The notes: a model not told the origin generated them from the letters alone. A DNA stretch of 64,000 nt from Lachnospiraceae bacterium (GCA_024697065.1 JAILGE010000035.1:35035-99034); one strand, 5' to 3'; shown: positions 8,930-16,885, numbered from the stretch's first letter. A program made the numbers and translations.

Positions 8930-9442
8930 ATGAAGAAACAATGGATTTGGGGCTGTATTGCGTTTGTGATTTTTATTTCTTTGAGTGGTTTGGCAATAAA
9001 AATGGCAAATGACAGAGCAGGTAAAAAAACTGAATTCAGATATGTGTGTTATATTGATTCCGGAAATTATTCTTGTGAGTTATCTAAAGGTTTTTTTGAC
9101 CTTAATAGGATTGGTTCGGATAAACATCCGATATATGATGCTGAACAAAAAGAAGATAGTATTATTTTTCACGACATCGCGTATGATGGGGAGTTGCCGA
9201 CCGAAGTAAATTGTTGGATGGATTTTATAATTGATGGGGAGAATGTTTCTTGTGGAGTGCATTTTTATAGATTAGAAGAATGTAAATATAAGGAATGGAA
9301 GGGTGATATTATTCTAAAAATAACAAGGAATGGAAATAATTGGGAAATAATTCCTGAATGCACAAATTGCGAACGTGTTGAGCTAAGGAACCAATTTAGC
9401 GATTCTGAAGGTCAGGCGTATGATTTTAATGTTTATCAATAA
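8930..9442 (+). CDS. Putative membrane-anchored protein next to the caspase-like gene
   Basis: Unrecognised 170-residue protein beginning two bases after the caspase-like frame, with GGGAG about eleven bases upstream, so the two are probably cotranslated. The N-terminus (MKKQWIWGCIAFVIFISL) is a signal anchor or possible lipoprotein leader, followed by an exported domain rich in Asp, Glu and Cys (CYIDSGNYSC, VSCGVHF, ECTNCERV). At least six cysteines in the exported part could form disulfides. It does not carry the YGxNWID motif of its neighbours. It could be a partner or inhibitor of the caspase-like protein; that is context inference only. Confidence 0.65.
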   Translation: MKKQWIWGCIAFVIFISLSGLAIKMANDRAGKKTEFRYVCYIDSGNYSCELSKGFFDLNRIGSDKHPIYDAEQKEDSIIFHDIAYDGELPTEVNCWMDFIIDGENVSCGVHFYRLEECKYKEWKGDIILKITRNGNNWEIIPECTNCERVELRNQFSDSEGQAYDFNVYQ

Positions 9443-9461
9443 TCCAGTGAGATATTGATGA

Positions 9462-9486
9462 GTCAATGGGGACGGTTCCCATTGAC
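9462..9486. repeat. REP-like palindrome
   Basis: Perfect 9-bp inverted repeat GTCAATGGG / CCCATTGAC with a seven-base loop GACGGTT, followed by a partial echo CCTATTGACTTCC. The GGGGACGGTT core resembles the short palindromes scattered by REP-associated transposases in clostridial genomes (recalled, not checked). It sits between two cassette genes. Confidence 0.6.
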
Positions 9487-9515
9487 TTCCCCTATTGACT
9501 TCCAGGAGTTTGAAA

Positions 9516-9911
9516 ATGAAAAAATATAGTGTTGTTATTGTTTGTGTGACTCTGTTTTTGATAGTATCTGTTCCAATTGTAATTAATGGCAGAGAAAGAT
9601 ATGGCAGCAACTGGATCGATGATAGTAAGACGCCTGCTATCTTACATTACAATGATGAGCTTTATTATGAAATAGGTGTAAACACATTTAAAGAGGCTTT
9701 AGAAAAAGGCGAATATAATTTCGAATACACGGATAGATATCTAACACTTAATGGGAGAAAAGCTTTTTTATTTGATTACTATATCCCTAAGTCTTTAAAT
9801 AGAAAAATAGGTGAAACAAAAGATCAAAACGGTATTATTAAGTATGTATATGTTCTTGGAGTTGAGGATAATGCAAGTTGCTTCAAGCTTTGTGAAGCAG
9901 AAGACCAATAA
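9516..9911 (+). CDS. Small membrane-anchored protein, YGxNWID family, paralogue 2
   Basis: 131-residue paralogue of the proteins at 7780-8151 and 10156-10554. The ATG at 9516 (MKKYSVVIVCVT) is supported by AGGAG seven bases upstream; an earlier TTG is not. One signal-anchor helix is followed by RYGSNWIDDSKTP, ILHYNDELYYEIG, a variable acidic middle part and a terminal CFKLCEAEDQ. Function unknown. The three copies differ most in the middle, as expected of proteins that each match a different partner. Confidence 0.75.
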   Translation: MKKYSVVIVCVTLFLIVSVPIVINGRERYGSNWIDDSKTPAILHYNDELYYEIGVNTFKEALEKGEYNFEYTDRYLTLNGRKAFLFDYYIPKSLNRKIGETKDQNGIIKYVYVLGVEDNASCFKLCEAEDQ

Positions 9912-10020
9912 TCGCTTGAAAACACGTTATTATTAATTCGCACTATTTTACGAGGCTTCATCAGTTTGTGTGGGTGAGTAGTAGCATCAGCTACACACCA
10001 ATTGCTTGTTCTGCTTTACG

Positions 10021-10099
10021 GCTTATCAGCTGGTTAGGTGCCCTGTATCAAGGGTTTCCGCAAAGCGGCACTTGCGCCCTTGATACAGGAGAGATAAGC
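10021..10099. repeat. Nested inverted repeat between cassette genes
   Basis: The gap at 9912-10155 holds a perfect 13-bp inverted repeat, CCTGTATCAAGGG (10042-10054) and its complement (10077-10089), around a 22-base spacer with its own small CCGC/GCGG stem. An outer 7-bp pair GCTTATC / GATAAGC lies at 10021-10027 and 10093-10099. It could be a folded RNA, a recombination site or a mobile-element end. No T run follows, so it is not a simple terminator. Confidence 0.6.
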
Positions 10100-10155
10100 A
10101 GCTATGCAGTGGCAGGCAGAAAATGACTGTAATGAAGAGTTGAAAAGGAAAAAAT

Positions 10156-10554
10156 ATGAAAAAGAAGAAACTGCAAGCGTTTCTTGTGATATTGATATTA
10201 TTTATTTTGATTAACATACCAATCTTTATAAGGGGAAACAAATTATATGGTGATAATTGGATAGATTTCAGTAAGGAACCTTCTGTTTGCTATTATAATG
10301 GCAACGTATACTATGAAATAAGCGAATTTGAGTTTGCTAGAATAGATGGCGAATGGGAATTGATGGATAAATGGATATCATGTGACGGGACTAAAGCAAA
10401 TATACTAAATTATTATTTTTCATTCTTAAGGCTCGATAGAAGAGTAGGTGAAGTGAGAAATGATAAAGGAACGCCAATAGCTTTACTTATTTCTTCAGAC
10501 TATGAGAACGATAAGTATAGATACTACAAGTTGTCTGAAGAAGAAAGTCAATAA
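10156..10554 (+). CDS. Small membrane-anchored protein, YGxNWID family, paralogue 3
   Basis: 132-residue paralogue of the two earlier YGxNWID proteins. AAAAGGA lies about eight bases before the ATG. It has a Lys-rich start, one hydrophobic helix (about residues 8-24), then LYGDNWIDFSKEP, YYNGNVYYEIS, VGEVRNDKGTPIALLI and a terminal YYKLSEEESQ. It is closer to paralogue 1 than to paralogue 2 by eye. It ends three bases before direct repeat copy B, mirroring copy A, which lies just upstream of paralogue 1. Function unknown. Confidence 0.75.
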   Translation: MKKKKLQAFLVILILFILINIPIFIRGNKLYGDNWIDFSKEPSVCYYNGNVYYEISEFEFARIDGEWELMDKWISCDGTKANILNYYFSFLRLDRRVGEVRNDKGTPIALLISSDYENDKYRYYKLSEEESQ

Positions 10555-10557
10555 TCG

Positions 10558-10741
10558 AATAAAGGAAGACATTATTATTTTTCACAATAGCACCGCTGCG
10601 CCGGTGCTATTGTGCCTTAGAGGACATCTGTATAAATACTGTATACCGGAAGTGCTTATGTTGTGTATAGCAGTAGATTTTTAAATTCGGCCGTCAATAA
10701 CAATAACCTACGATTATCATATATGGGATTATTACGACTGG
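10558..10741 (+). repeat. Direct repeat copy B bounding the accessory cassette
   Basis: 184-base near-identical copy of 7477-7654, offset 3081 bases over its first part. The internal hairpin is longer here: CACAATAGCACCG and its complement form 13 perfect pairs around CTGCGC. The frame reading YDYHIWDYYDW continues past the repeat end only to TSQIGDLI and a stop at 10760-10762. The 10742-10878 remainder leads to the next gene. Confidence 0.9.
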
Positions 10742-10878
10742 ACGTCTCAGATAGGTGATTTGATATAATTGTCAAAAGGTATGATATAATGAATCGGCTT
10801 AACGCAATAATATATTTTAGAAAGAGTCCTTAGAGGTATGGCTGCGGCTTTTCTTTTAAGGATGGAAGGAAGAAGAAA

Positions 10879-12513
10879 TTGGAAAAGAACATACTCAAGA
10901 ATAAGTATTATCTTTACCTCACGGAATTCTTTGCGGGAATGGCCGTGATGGCAGTGGAATTGGGGGCAAGCAGGCTGCTGGCTCCCTATTTTTCGTCATC
11001 CCAGATCGTATGGACCATAATCATCGGAACCATAATGATAGCGATGGCATTGGGAAATGTTTTCGGAGGAAAATGGGCCGATAAGGATCCGGATCCGTCG
11101 AAACTTTTTATGCGAATACTGATCGCGGCGGTGTGGATCGGTCTCATTCCCGTAGTCGGGAAATATGTGATACTCCTTGTTACGGGCATCATGATAGTTA
11201 CCATATCCACCGGATTGCTTATATGGGCGGCTTTTGCGGCATGTATGATCATATTTGTATTTCCTCTGTTCCTGTTGGGAACCGTAACACCTTCACTTAT
11301 AAAGTATACGGTGTCCGATCTTGAGGAGAGTGGAAGCGTTGCCGGCAGACTTGGGGCATGCAATACCATCGGAAGCATAATCGGTACTTTTATGCCGACG
11401 TTTGTTACTATACCTGCTGTCGGAACCTCTGTGACATTCCTCATCTTTTCCGGAGTGTTACTGGTCATCGGCGCCGCGTATTTTATCGTGAACAAAAAGG
11501 GAAAAGCAGCAGTAGGCGTATCCGCCGTGCTTTTCATCATATGCTGTATCTTCGGACATGATTCAAGATTTGCATTCTGGGAAAATGATCTCACCTACGA
11601 AGGTGAATCAGTATATAACTATCTGCAGGTAAAGGATACGGAGAGAGCGACATATCTTTCCACGAATGTAATGTTTGGAGTGCAGTCCCTTAAGATGAAG
11701 CAGAAGGATCTGACGGGACTCTACTATGATTACGCTCTTGCCGCACCGGCGATGGCAGGTGTCGATCCCGAGGGGAAGAGCGGGGAGTCTGCAGATATAC
11801 TTATACTCGGTATGGGAACGGGGACTTTTGCCACCCAGTGTATGAAATATTTTCCCGGAGCAGGGATCACGGGGGTAGAGATCGATCAGAGTATCACGGA
11901 TCTTGCTCATGAGTATTTTGCACTTCCCGAAGATGTTAATGTTGTGACTTATGACGGACGTGCATATCTCAATGCGGATCAGAAAAAATATGACGTGATC
12001 ATGGTTGATGCATATCAGGATATCACTATCCCTTTTCAGATGAGCTCGGTTGAATTCTTTACTCTGGTAAAGGATCATCTGAAGGAGAACGGCGTGATGG
12101 TAATGAACATGAATATGCATTCCATTCAGGCGGAAGGGACTCAGGAGGCGCCTTCCGAGGATATCACATTTTATCTTACCGATACCGTCGCTTCCGTATT
12201 TCCGAATGTTAAGACTGTAAATGTATCGGGATCTACCAACAGAGAGCTGTTCGCTTCGGTAAATGTTGACCTGCAGGAAGGGCTTTCGGCGGGTATGGAA
12301 AAGATATCGGATGAGGATCTGAATGCACAGCTTGCAAAGGTGGAAAAGGGCCTCATGGACATAGAAAAAGGAGACAGGATCTTTACGGATGACAAGGCGC
12401 CTGTTGAGTTGCTCGGTATGAAGACCATCGACACCATCATCAGAGATGAGGTGGGATACTATAAGGATGTATTCAGAGAGGAAGGCTTAAGCGGTCTAAT
12501 TGAGGTTCTGTAA
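10879..12513 (+). CDS. Membrane-fused spermidine synthase-like methyltransferase-fold protein
   Basis: A 544-residue protein with about seven N-terminal membrane helices (residues 10-210) joined to a Rossmann domain of the spermidine synthase superfamily. The nucleotide-binding loop ILGMGTGTF lies near 310, followed by GVEIDQ, the active-site-like MVDAYQD near 377 and MNMNMHS near 413. Such fusions are widespread and are usually annotated as spermidine synthases or fused MFS/spermidine synthases, but their true substrate is seldom known. Translation starts at TTG (10879) with GGAAGGAAG upstream; no ATG fits better. Eight bases separate it from the following hydrolase, so they are probably cotranscribed. 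Confidence 0.8.
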   Translation: MEKNILKNKYYLYLTEFFAGMAVMAVELGASRLLAPYFSSSQIVWTIIIGTIMIAMALGNVFGGKWADKDPDPSKLFMRILIAAVWIGLIPVVGKYVILLVTGIMIVTISTGLLIWAAFAACMIIFVFPLFLLGTVTPSLIKYTVSDLEESGSVAGRLGACNTIGSIIGTFMPTFVTIPAVGTSVTFLIFSGVLLVIGAAYFIVNKKGKAAVGVSAVLFIICCIFGHDSRFAFWENDLTYEGESVYNYLQVKDTERATYLSTNVMFGVQSLKMKQKDLTGLYYDYALAAPAMAGVDPEGKSGESADILILGMGTGTFATQCMKYFPGAGITGVEIDQSITDLAHEYFALPEDVNVVTYDGRAYLNADQKKYDVIMVDAYQDITIPFQMSSVEFFTLVKDHLKENGVMVMNMNMHSIQAEGTQEAPSEDITFYLTDTVASVFPNVKTVNVSGSTNRELFASVNVDLQEGLSAGMEKISDEDLNAQLAKVEKGLMDIEKGDRIFTDDKAPVELLGMKTIDTIIRDEVGYYKDVFREEGLSGLIEVL

Positions 12514-12520
12514 AAGTATT

Positions 12521-13105
12521 ATGAAGATAGCATGTTTTTTCCCGGGCATCGGGTATACGGCCGACAGGCCGCTTCTTTATTACAGCAGGAAGATCGCAAA
12601 GGAAGCCGGGTATGAGATAAAGATCGTTCCCTACGGTGGATTTGAGAGAGGGATCTTTGGAGACAGTGATAAGATGAGGAAGGCTTTTGACACTGCTCTC
12701 GGTCAGACGGAGGAAATACTTAAAGATATAGTATTTGATAAATACGATGATATTCTTTTTGTTTCCAAAAGTGTCGGGACTGCCGTTTCTTCCTATTATG
12801 CTGACGTAAAGAAACTGAAGATCCGTAATGTATTATACACACCGGTTCCCCAGACTATGCCTCTTATAAAGAATGAAGGTATTATTTTTCACGGTACGGC
12901 TGATCCATGGTATGAGCAGAATGCTTTTATGGCAGATGTAAAAGATAAGGATTTCAGATATTATCTTACGGAAGGCGGAGACCATTCACTGGAGACCGGA
13001 GATATGGACCGGGATTTTGATAATCTTAAGGAGATAATGAGGATCACCGAAAAATTTATCAACAGAAAGCAGATCGAAAACATTGATGCATCCCGCCCTA
13101 ATTGA
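12521..13105 (+). CDS. Alpha/beta-hydrolase family protein
   Basis: Predicted 194-residue cytosolic hydrolase without a signal peptide. A catalytic triad is visible: nucleophile elbow SKSVG (near residue 84), acid in HGTADPW (near 125) and His in GGDHSL (near 152). The ATG at 12521 follows the previous stop by eight bases but has a poor ribosome binding site; a TTG at 12500 that overlaps the upstream gene is the alternative, so translational coupling is likely. It resembles the dienelactone-hydrolase side of the superfamily. Substrate unknown. Confidence 0.7.
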   Translation: MKIACFFPGIGYTADRPLLYYSRKIAKEAGYEIKIVPYGGFERGIFGDSDKMRKAFDTALGQTEEILKDIVFDKYDDILFVSKSVGTAVSSYYADVKKLKIRNVLYTPVPQTMPLIKNEGIIFHGTADPWYEQNAFMADVKDKDFRYYLTEGGDHSLETGDMDRDFDNLKEIMRITEKFINRKQIENIDASRPN

Positions 13106-13183
13106 GATTATCGTGAAGATATGTTATGCCATGGCGGCAGTTTACGGGATGTGTATATATCTATAGAAAGATGAGGAATGGCA

Positions 13184-14113
13184 ATGAGTATTAAGAAGAA
13201 CCCTATCGTAACAAACATTTATACTGCGGATCCCGCACCTATGGTTGACGGAGACACGCTTTATCTTTATACTACCCATGACGAAGATGAGCTTATCGAT
13301 CACTTCTACACCATGCGTGACTGGAGATGCTTTTCCACAAAGGATATGGTGAACTGGACCGATCACGGTTCCATCTTTTCTCTTGATGATATCAGCTGGG
13401 CCGAGGATAGAGCATGGGCACCTCAGACGATCAAGAGAAACGGCAAGTATTACATGTACTGCCCTGTTCAGAAAAACGGTCACAGCGGTATGGCCATAGC
13501 TGTAGGCGTATCGGATTCGCCCACGGGACCGTTTAAGGATCTGGGTTACCCCCTCATAGATGAAGGGGAGGATGACTGGAATGATATCGATCCCACTGTT
13601 TTTATCGATGACGACGGCCAGGCATATCTGTATTTCGGCAATCCGGAACTCAGATATGTTCTCTTAAATGAGGACATGATCTCCTATAATAAGGAAGTGG
13701 GGGTAGTAAAGGTTCCCATGACAACGGAGGCTTTCGCAAAGGGCAGCCACTTTACGGGAACATCATATGGAGAAGGTCCCTGGTTCTATAAGAGGAACGG
13801 TATCTATTACATGGTATTTGCAGGCTTCAGGGAGAGTGACGAAAAGGTGAACGAGCATCTTGCTTATTCAACTTCCGATTCACCTACAGGACCCTGGAAG
13901 TACGGCGGAGTGCTCATGACGGAAGAGGGAGGTACTTTTACCAACCATCCCGGAATTGCGGATTTCAAGGGACATTCGTATCTTTTTTATCATACAGCAG
14001 AGCTTTCGGGAGGAGAGGAATTCCAGCGAAGCGTATGTGTGGCTGAATTCAAATATAACGAAGACGGTTCGATAGACACTGTAGCAAAGTGCGATCATAT
14101 CGAAGGGGTATGA
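13184..14113 (+). CDS. GH43 family glycoside hydrolase (beta-xylosidase/alpha-L-arabinofuranosidase type)
   Basis: Five-bladed beta-propeller glycosidase, likely cytosolic because no signal peptide is present, acting on short arabino- or xylo-oligosaccharides. I place the start at 13184 (MSIKKNPIVT), six bases after AGGA, rather than at the ATG at 13178, which is too close to that site. The three acidic GH43 residues are visible: the base Asp16 in TADPAP, the pKa-tuning Asp136 in NDIDPTVF, and the acid Glu197 in GEGPWFYK. The 309 residues correspond to a single catalytic domain without a carbohydrate-binding module. Exact specificity cannot be read from sequence. Confidence 0.92.
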   Translation: MSIKKNPIVTNIYTADPAPMVDGDTLYLYTTHDEDELIDHFYTMRDWRCFSTKDMVNWTDHGSIFSLDDISWAEDRAWAPQTIKRNGKYYMYCPVQKNGHSGMAIAVGVSDSPTGPFKDLGYPLIDEGEDDWNDIDPTVFIDDDGQAYLYFGNPELRYVLLNEDMISYNKEVGVVKVPMTTEAFAKGSHFTGTSYGEGPWFYKRNGIYYMVFAGFRESDEKVNEHLAYSTSDSPTGPWKYGGVLMTEEGGTFTNHPGIADFKGHSYLFYHTAELSGGEEFQRSVCVAEFKYNEDGSIDTVAKCDHIEGV

Positions 14114-14179
14114 ATATAATTAATGACGGCCCGTGGCCGGTGAGAAGTGTAGTCTTGTAATGTTATCGGAGGAGGGAAA

Positions 14180-14746
14180 ATGAAAAAAAGAAGCAGGATC
14201 TGTGTGGCGCTGTTACTGGTATTTATGGTGGTATTCATGTCAGGATGCGGCAAGAGCCCGGAAGGGAACTGGCAGGGTGAGATGGACATGACAGGCATCA
14301 TGGATGATGTGACCAAAGCGACGGGAATGAAAATAGATGTGGAGCCGCTTGTTGTCAAAGTAAATCTTAAGCTTGAAAAGGGAACTTACACCACAAGCAT
14401 CGCACCTGAAAGCACAGAAACTTTCAAGTCATGGACAAAGGATTACATGAAAAAATTATTTGATTCCATGGCGGCATCAAGCGGAACGACCACGGCTAAG
14501 CTTGCAAAGCAGCTGGGTTACGCTTCGGCAGATGCTTTTATCAATGAGGAAGTGGAATCCATGGGTATCGATCAGATGGTGAAGGAATCCACGGGAAAAT
14601 ATAAACGCTCCGGAAGGGAGATCATATTCGACGGTAAGGAGGATTTTCCTTATGTATTCGACGGCGAGACCATAGTAGGAACATTCGAAGGATCACAATT
14701 CGGACTTAGCTCCGACATAAGCGTGACATTCTATCGCGTGGACTAA
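14180..14746 (+). CDS. Small lipoprotein of unknown function
   Basis: 188-residue predicted lipoprotein with a signal peptide ending in the lipobox MSGC (Cys23) and GGAGGAGGG just upstream. After the lipid anchor it reads KSPEGNWQGEMDMTG, which recalls small secreted proteins with a GxWxG opening that form beta-barrels, and it contains one copy of AKQLGYASADAFINEE. No enzyme motif seen. It ends at a strong bidirectional terminator shared with the convergent hsp20 gene. Confidence 0.8.
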   Translation: MKKRSRICVALLLVFMVVFMSGCGKSPEGNWQGEMDMTGIMDDVTKATGMKIDVEPLVVKVNLKLEKGTYTTSIAPESTETFKSWTKDYMKKLFDSMAASSGTTTAKLAKQLGYASADAFINEEVESMGIDQMVKESTGKYKRSGREIIFDGKEDFPYVFDGETIVGTFEGSQFGLSSDISVTFYRVD

Positions 14747-14828
14747 AATTTTTCGAAAAGGATTCCGCAGACTGAATAGCTGATGCGGGATAGGGCATCA
14801 AACTGAAATACCGTATGAGTGAATAAAT

Positions 14829-14858
14829 GAAAAACGGCAGGATGTCCTGCCGTTTTTC
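14829..14858. terminator. Bidirectional terminator between lipoprotein gene and hsp20
   Basis: A perfect palindrome pairs GAAAAACGGCAGGA with TCCTGCCGTTTTTC around a two-base TG loop, with A and T runs at the two ends, so it can terminate both convergent genes. Confidence 0.9.
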
Positions 14859-14912
14859 TAAAGAGGGGAAATTATCGTCTGTCAGACTATCAAGGTCTTA
14901 CAGACTAGGTTG

Positions 14913-15341
14913 TCAGCGAATGGCAATAAGCTTCTTTTCTTCTACCATGGGTTTCTTTTCCTCGGTAGGGAATTCAAGCTTAAGAACTCCGTCTTCAAAG
15001 CTTGCGACGATATCCTCTTCATTCAGATGTTCGCCTACATAGTAGCTTCTCCTGCACTCTCCGAAATGACGTTCGGTGAATATCACATTGCCTTTATCAT
15101 CCTTCTCATCAGTGGTCTCATCCTGAGTTCCCGATACTGTAAGATATCCGTCCTTGAGTTCTGCGCGGATGTTTTCTTTCTTATAACCGGGCATCTCTAT
15201 CTCCATATGATAGTTGCCATCCTTCTCACTTATATCGGTTCTCATTGTGCCTGATTTTGCAGGAGTCCACGCGGGTCTTCCAAAGAATCCGTCGAAGAAA
15301 TTGTCCATAAGCCTGTCTTCAAAGATACTGGGTGTATACAT
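14913..15341 (-). CDS. Hsp20/alpha-crystallin family small heat-shock protein
   Basis: 142-residue ATP-independent holdase that keeps unfolding proteins soluble. The alpha-crystallin domain spans about residues 33-135, with MEIEMPGYKKENI, YLTVSG and the GVLKLEFP strand. The start MYTPSIFEDRLMDNFFDGFF is the usual short amphipathic N-terminus, and AGGAGG precedes the ATG. The promoter region carries a perfect CIRCE operator, so HrcA control under heat stress is strongly indicated. Confidence 0.95.
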   Translation of the reverse strand: MYTPSIFEDRLMDNFFDGFFGRPAWTPAKSGTMRTDISEKDGNYHMEIEMPGYKKENIRAELKDGYLTVSGTQDETTDEKDDKGNVIFTERHFGECRRSYYVGEHLNEEDIVASFEDGVLKLEFPTEEKKPMVEEKKLIAIR

Positions 15342-15451
15342 AAGTCATTCCTCCTTTTATATGATAATGTTGAGTTGTTATATCCGGGTCTTGAGAGAAG
15401 AAATACGCGCTGTTCCTGTGCCCGTTTCTGTTTCCTCTTGATCTTGACTGT

Positions 15452-15480
15452 ATGGTATCACTGCTGTTAGCACTCGTCAA
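15452..15480 (-). promoter_or_regulatory. hsp20 promoter overlapping CIRCE
   Basis: On the minus strand a -35 TTGACG (15475-15480) and a -10 TACCAT (15452-15457) are spaced 17 bases apart. The -35 box falls inside the CIRCE element, so bound HrcA would block RNA polymerase directly. Confidence 0.65.
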
Positions 15481-15493
15481 GAGCGAGTGCTAA
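15467..15493. promoter_or_regulatory. CIRCE operator (HrcA binding site)
   Basis: The exact consensus TTAGCACTC - nine bases - GAGTGCTAA is present (15467-15475 and 15485-15493). CIRCE is the binding site of the heat-shock repressor HrcA. It controls the minus-strand hsp20 gene; the plus-strand gene starting at 15609 could also be affected. Confidence 0.97.
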
Positions 15494-15608
15494 CAATTTT
15501 GTGAAGATTTTGTGTATCCCCGTATCTTCTCATACAGCCAACACTATCATCAGCTTGAAAAATGCCGGTAGAAACCTTAATATCAAGCTTGCGGAGTAAA
15601 GGAACGAA

Positions 15609-16280
15609 ATGGATAAGCGGATAGAGATAATATACGAAGATAAAGACATCATAGTATGTCACAAGTATCCCGGGATAGCAGTGCAGTCTGCGCGTGCCGG
15701 CGAAAAGGACATGGAAAGCGAACTTAAGTGCTATCTGCATGCAAAGGAGCCTGACAGACCCTTATACCTTGCGGTCATTCACAGACTGGATCAGCCGGTG
15801 GAGGGCGTGGTGGTCTTTGCCGGGAATAAAAAGGCTGCAGCATCGCTTTCGGCGCAGGTCTCCGCCAAAGGTGATGCGGGAATGCAAAAAGAATATACGG
15901 CAGAAGTTTTCGGTCGTATGCCATCGGACGAGGGTACCCTTACAGATTATCTTGTAAAAGATGCGAAGACCAATTCTTCATCGGTAACGGATGATTCATC
16001 TGTAGGTAAGAAGGCTGTCCTGCATTACAAGGTCAAAGAGACGGAGGATAAGACACAGATCCTTACGATATTGCTTGAGACCGGACGGCATCATCAGATA
16101 AGAGTACAGCTGTCTCATGCGGGGGCACCGATTATCGGTGATATGAAATACGGCAGCGAAGAGTCGATGGAATATTCAAAAGAAAATGACATAAAAACGG
16201 TAAGATTAAAAGCATCGAGACTGGAATTCACCCATCCTTCCACGAAGAAGAGAGTGAGTTTCGCTTTACAGGATAACTAA
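15609..16280 (+). CDS. RluA-family RNA pseudouridine synthase
   Basis: 223-residue enzyme that isomerises uridine to pseudouridine in rRNA or tRNA. The catalytic motif HRLDQPVEG holds Asp61; the C-terminal LETGRHHQIRVQLSHAGAPIIGD pattern is the typical RluA signature (quoted in part: TGRHHQIRVQLSH). There is no N-terminal S4 domain, so it belongs to the short RluA/TruC-like group. AAAGGAACGAA precedes the ATG. The following thioesterase begins 34 bases downstream on the same strand. Confidence 0.93.
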   Translation: MDKRIEIIYEDKDIIVCHKYPGIAVQSARAGEKDMESELKCYLHAKEPDRPLYLAVIHRLDQPVEGVVVFAGNKKAAASLSAQVSAKGDAGMQKEYTAEVFGRMPSDEGTLTDYLVKDAKTNSSSVTDDSSVGKKAVLHYKVKETEDKTQILTILLETGRHHQIRVQLSHAGAPIIGDMKYGSEESMEYSKENDIKTVRLKASRLEFTHPSTKKRVSFALQDN

Positions 16281-16313
16281 ATAGTGAATTTTACATAAAG
16301 AGAGTGAGGCATC

Positions 16314-16718
16314 ATGGAAAACGAAGATCTGACGGAAATATTTCAAAAGACAATAGAAGAAAATGAATTTATGAAAATGATGGGGTTGGAGGCTGTAGAG
16401 GTTCGCAGAGGATATGCAAAGTGCAGGATCAGGCTTGATAAGAAATTCTGTAATCCTTACGGTACGCTTCATGGCGGAATGCTTTATTCACTTGCGGATA
16501 TTACCGCAGGATTTGCCGCATGTTCCTACGGCCCAAAGGCTGTAACGGTTGACGGAGATCTTCATTTCTTAAATCCTGCCATACGTACACAATATGTTTA
16601 TTGTGAAGCAAAGGAACAAAGACGCGGAAACGATCTGAGTGTTTTCAGCGTGGAGATCACAAGCGACAGGGAAAAACTCCTGGATACGGGTACTTTTACT
16701 TATTTCAATATACATTGA
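16314..16718 (+). CDS. PaaI-family hotdog-fold thioesterase
   Basis: 134-residue acyl-CoA thioesterase of the hotdog fold, expected to act as an oligomer in the cytosol. The conserved NPYGTLHGGMLYSLADITAG segment (residues about 48-67), with the HGG turn and the acidic residue on the central helix, is characteristic. Acyl substrate not determinable. GTGAGG lies upstream of the ATG. Confidence 0.88.
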   Translation: MENEDLTEIFQKTIEENEFMKMMGLEAVEVRRGYAKCRIRLDKKFCNPYGTLHGGMLYSLADITAGFAACSYGPKAVTVDGDLHFLNPAIRTQYVYCEAKEQRRGNDLSVFSVEITSDREKLLDTGTFTYFNIH

Positions 16719-16786
16719 GAGAATGGCCGACAGCAATCCCGGATCTCGTGCCTCAGGCGTAACACAGGTCCGGACTAAATAGTTTT

Positions 16787-16815
16787 TTGACGTATCAATA
16801 CAGTTGGATTATAAT
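16787..16815 (+). promoter_or_regulatory. Promoter of proS
   Basis: TTGACG (16787-16792) and a perfect TATAAT (16810-16815) are spaced exactly 17 bases apart, 70 bases before the proS ATG. The short leader shows no T-box sequence or folding. Confidence 0.85.
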
Positions 16816-16885
16816 TGCGGATATGCTGAGAATTCGAGGCAAAAGATAAAAGATCATAAGTTTTAAGGAGAAAGTAGGTTTAGCA

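Noticed and set aside
10033..10039. GTTAGGT as an integron attC core
   Set aside because: No matching RYYYAAC partner, no array of such sites and no integrase.
10502..10684. 60-residue plus-strand frame overlapping paralogue 3 and repeat copy B
   Set aside because: It overlaps a better gene out of frame and runs through the repeat hairpin; no ribosome binding site.
16719..16885. T-box riboswitch before proS
   Set aside because: The leader after the promoter is only about 65 bases and has no T-box sequence or antiterminator.
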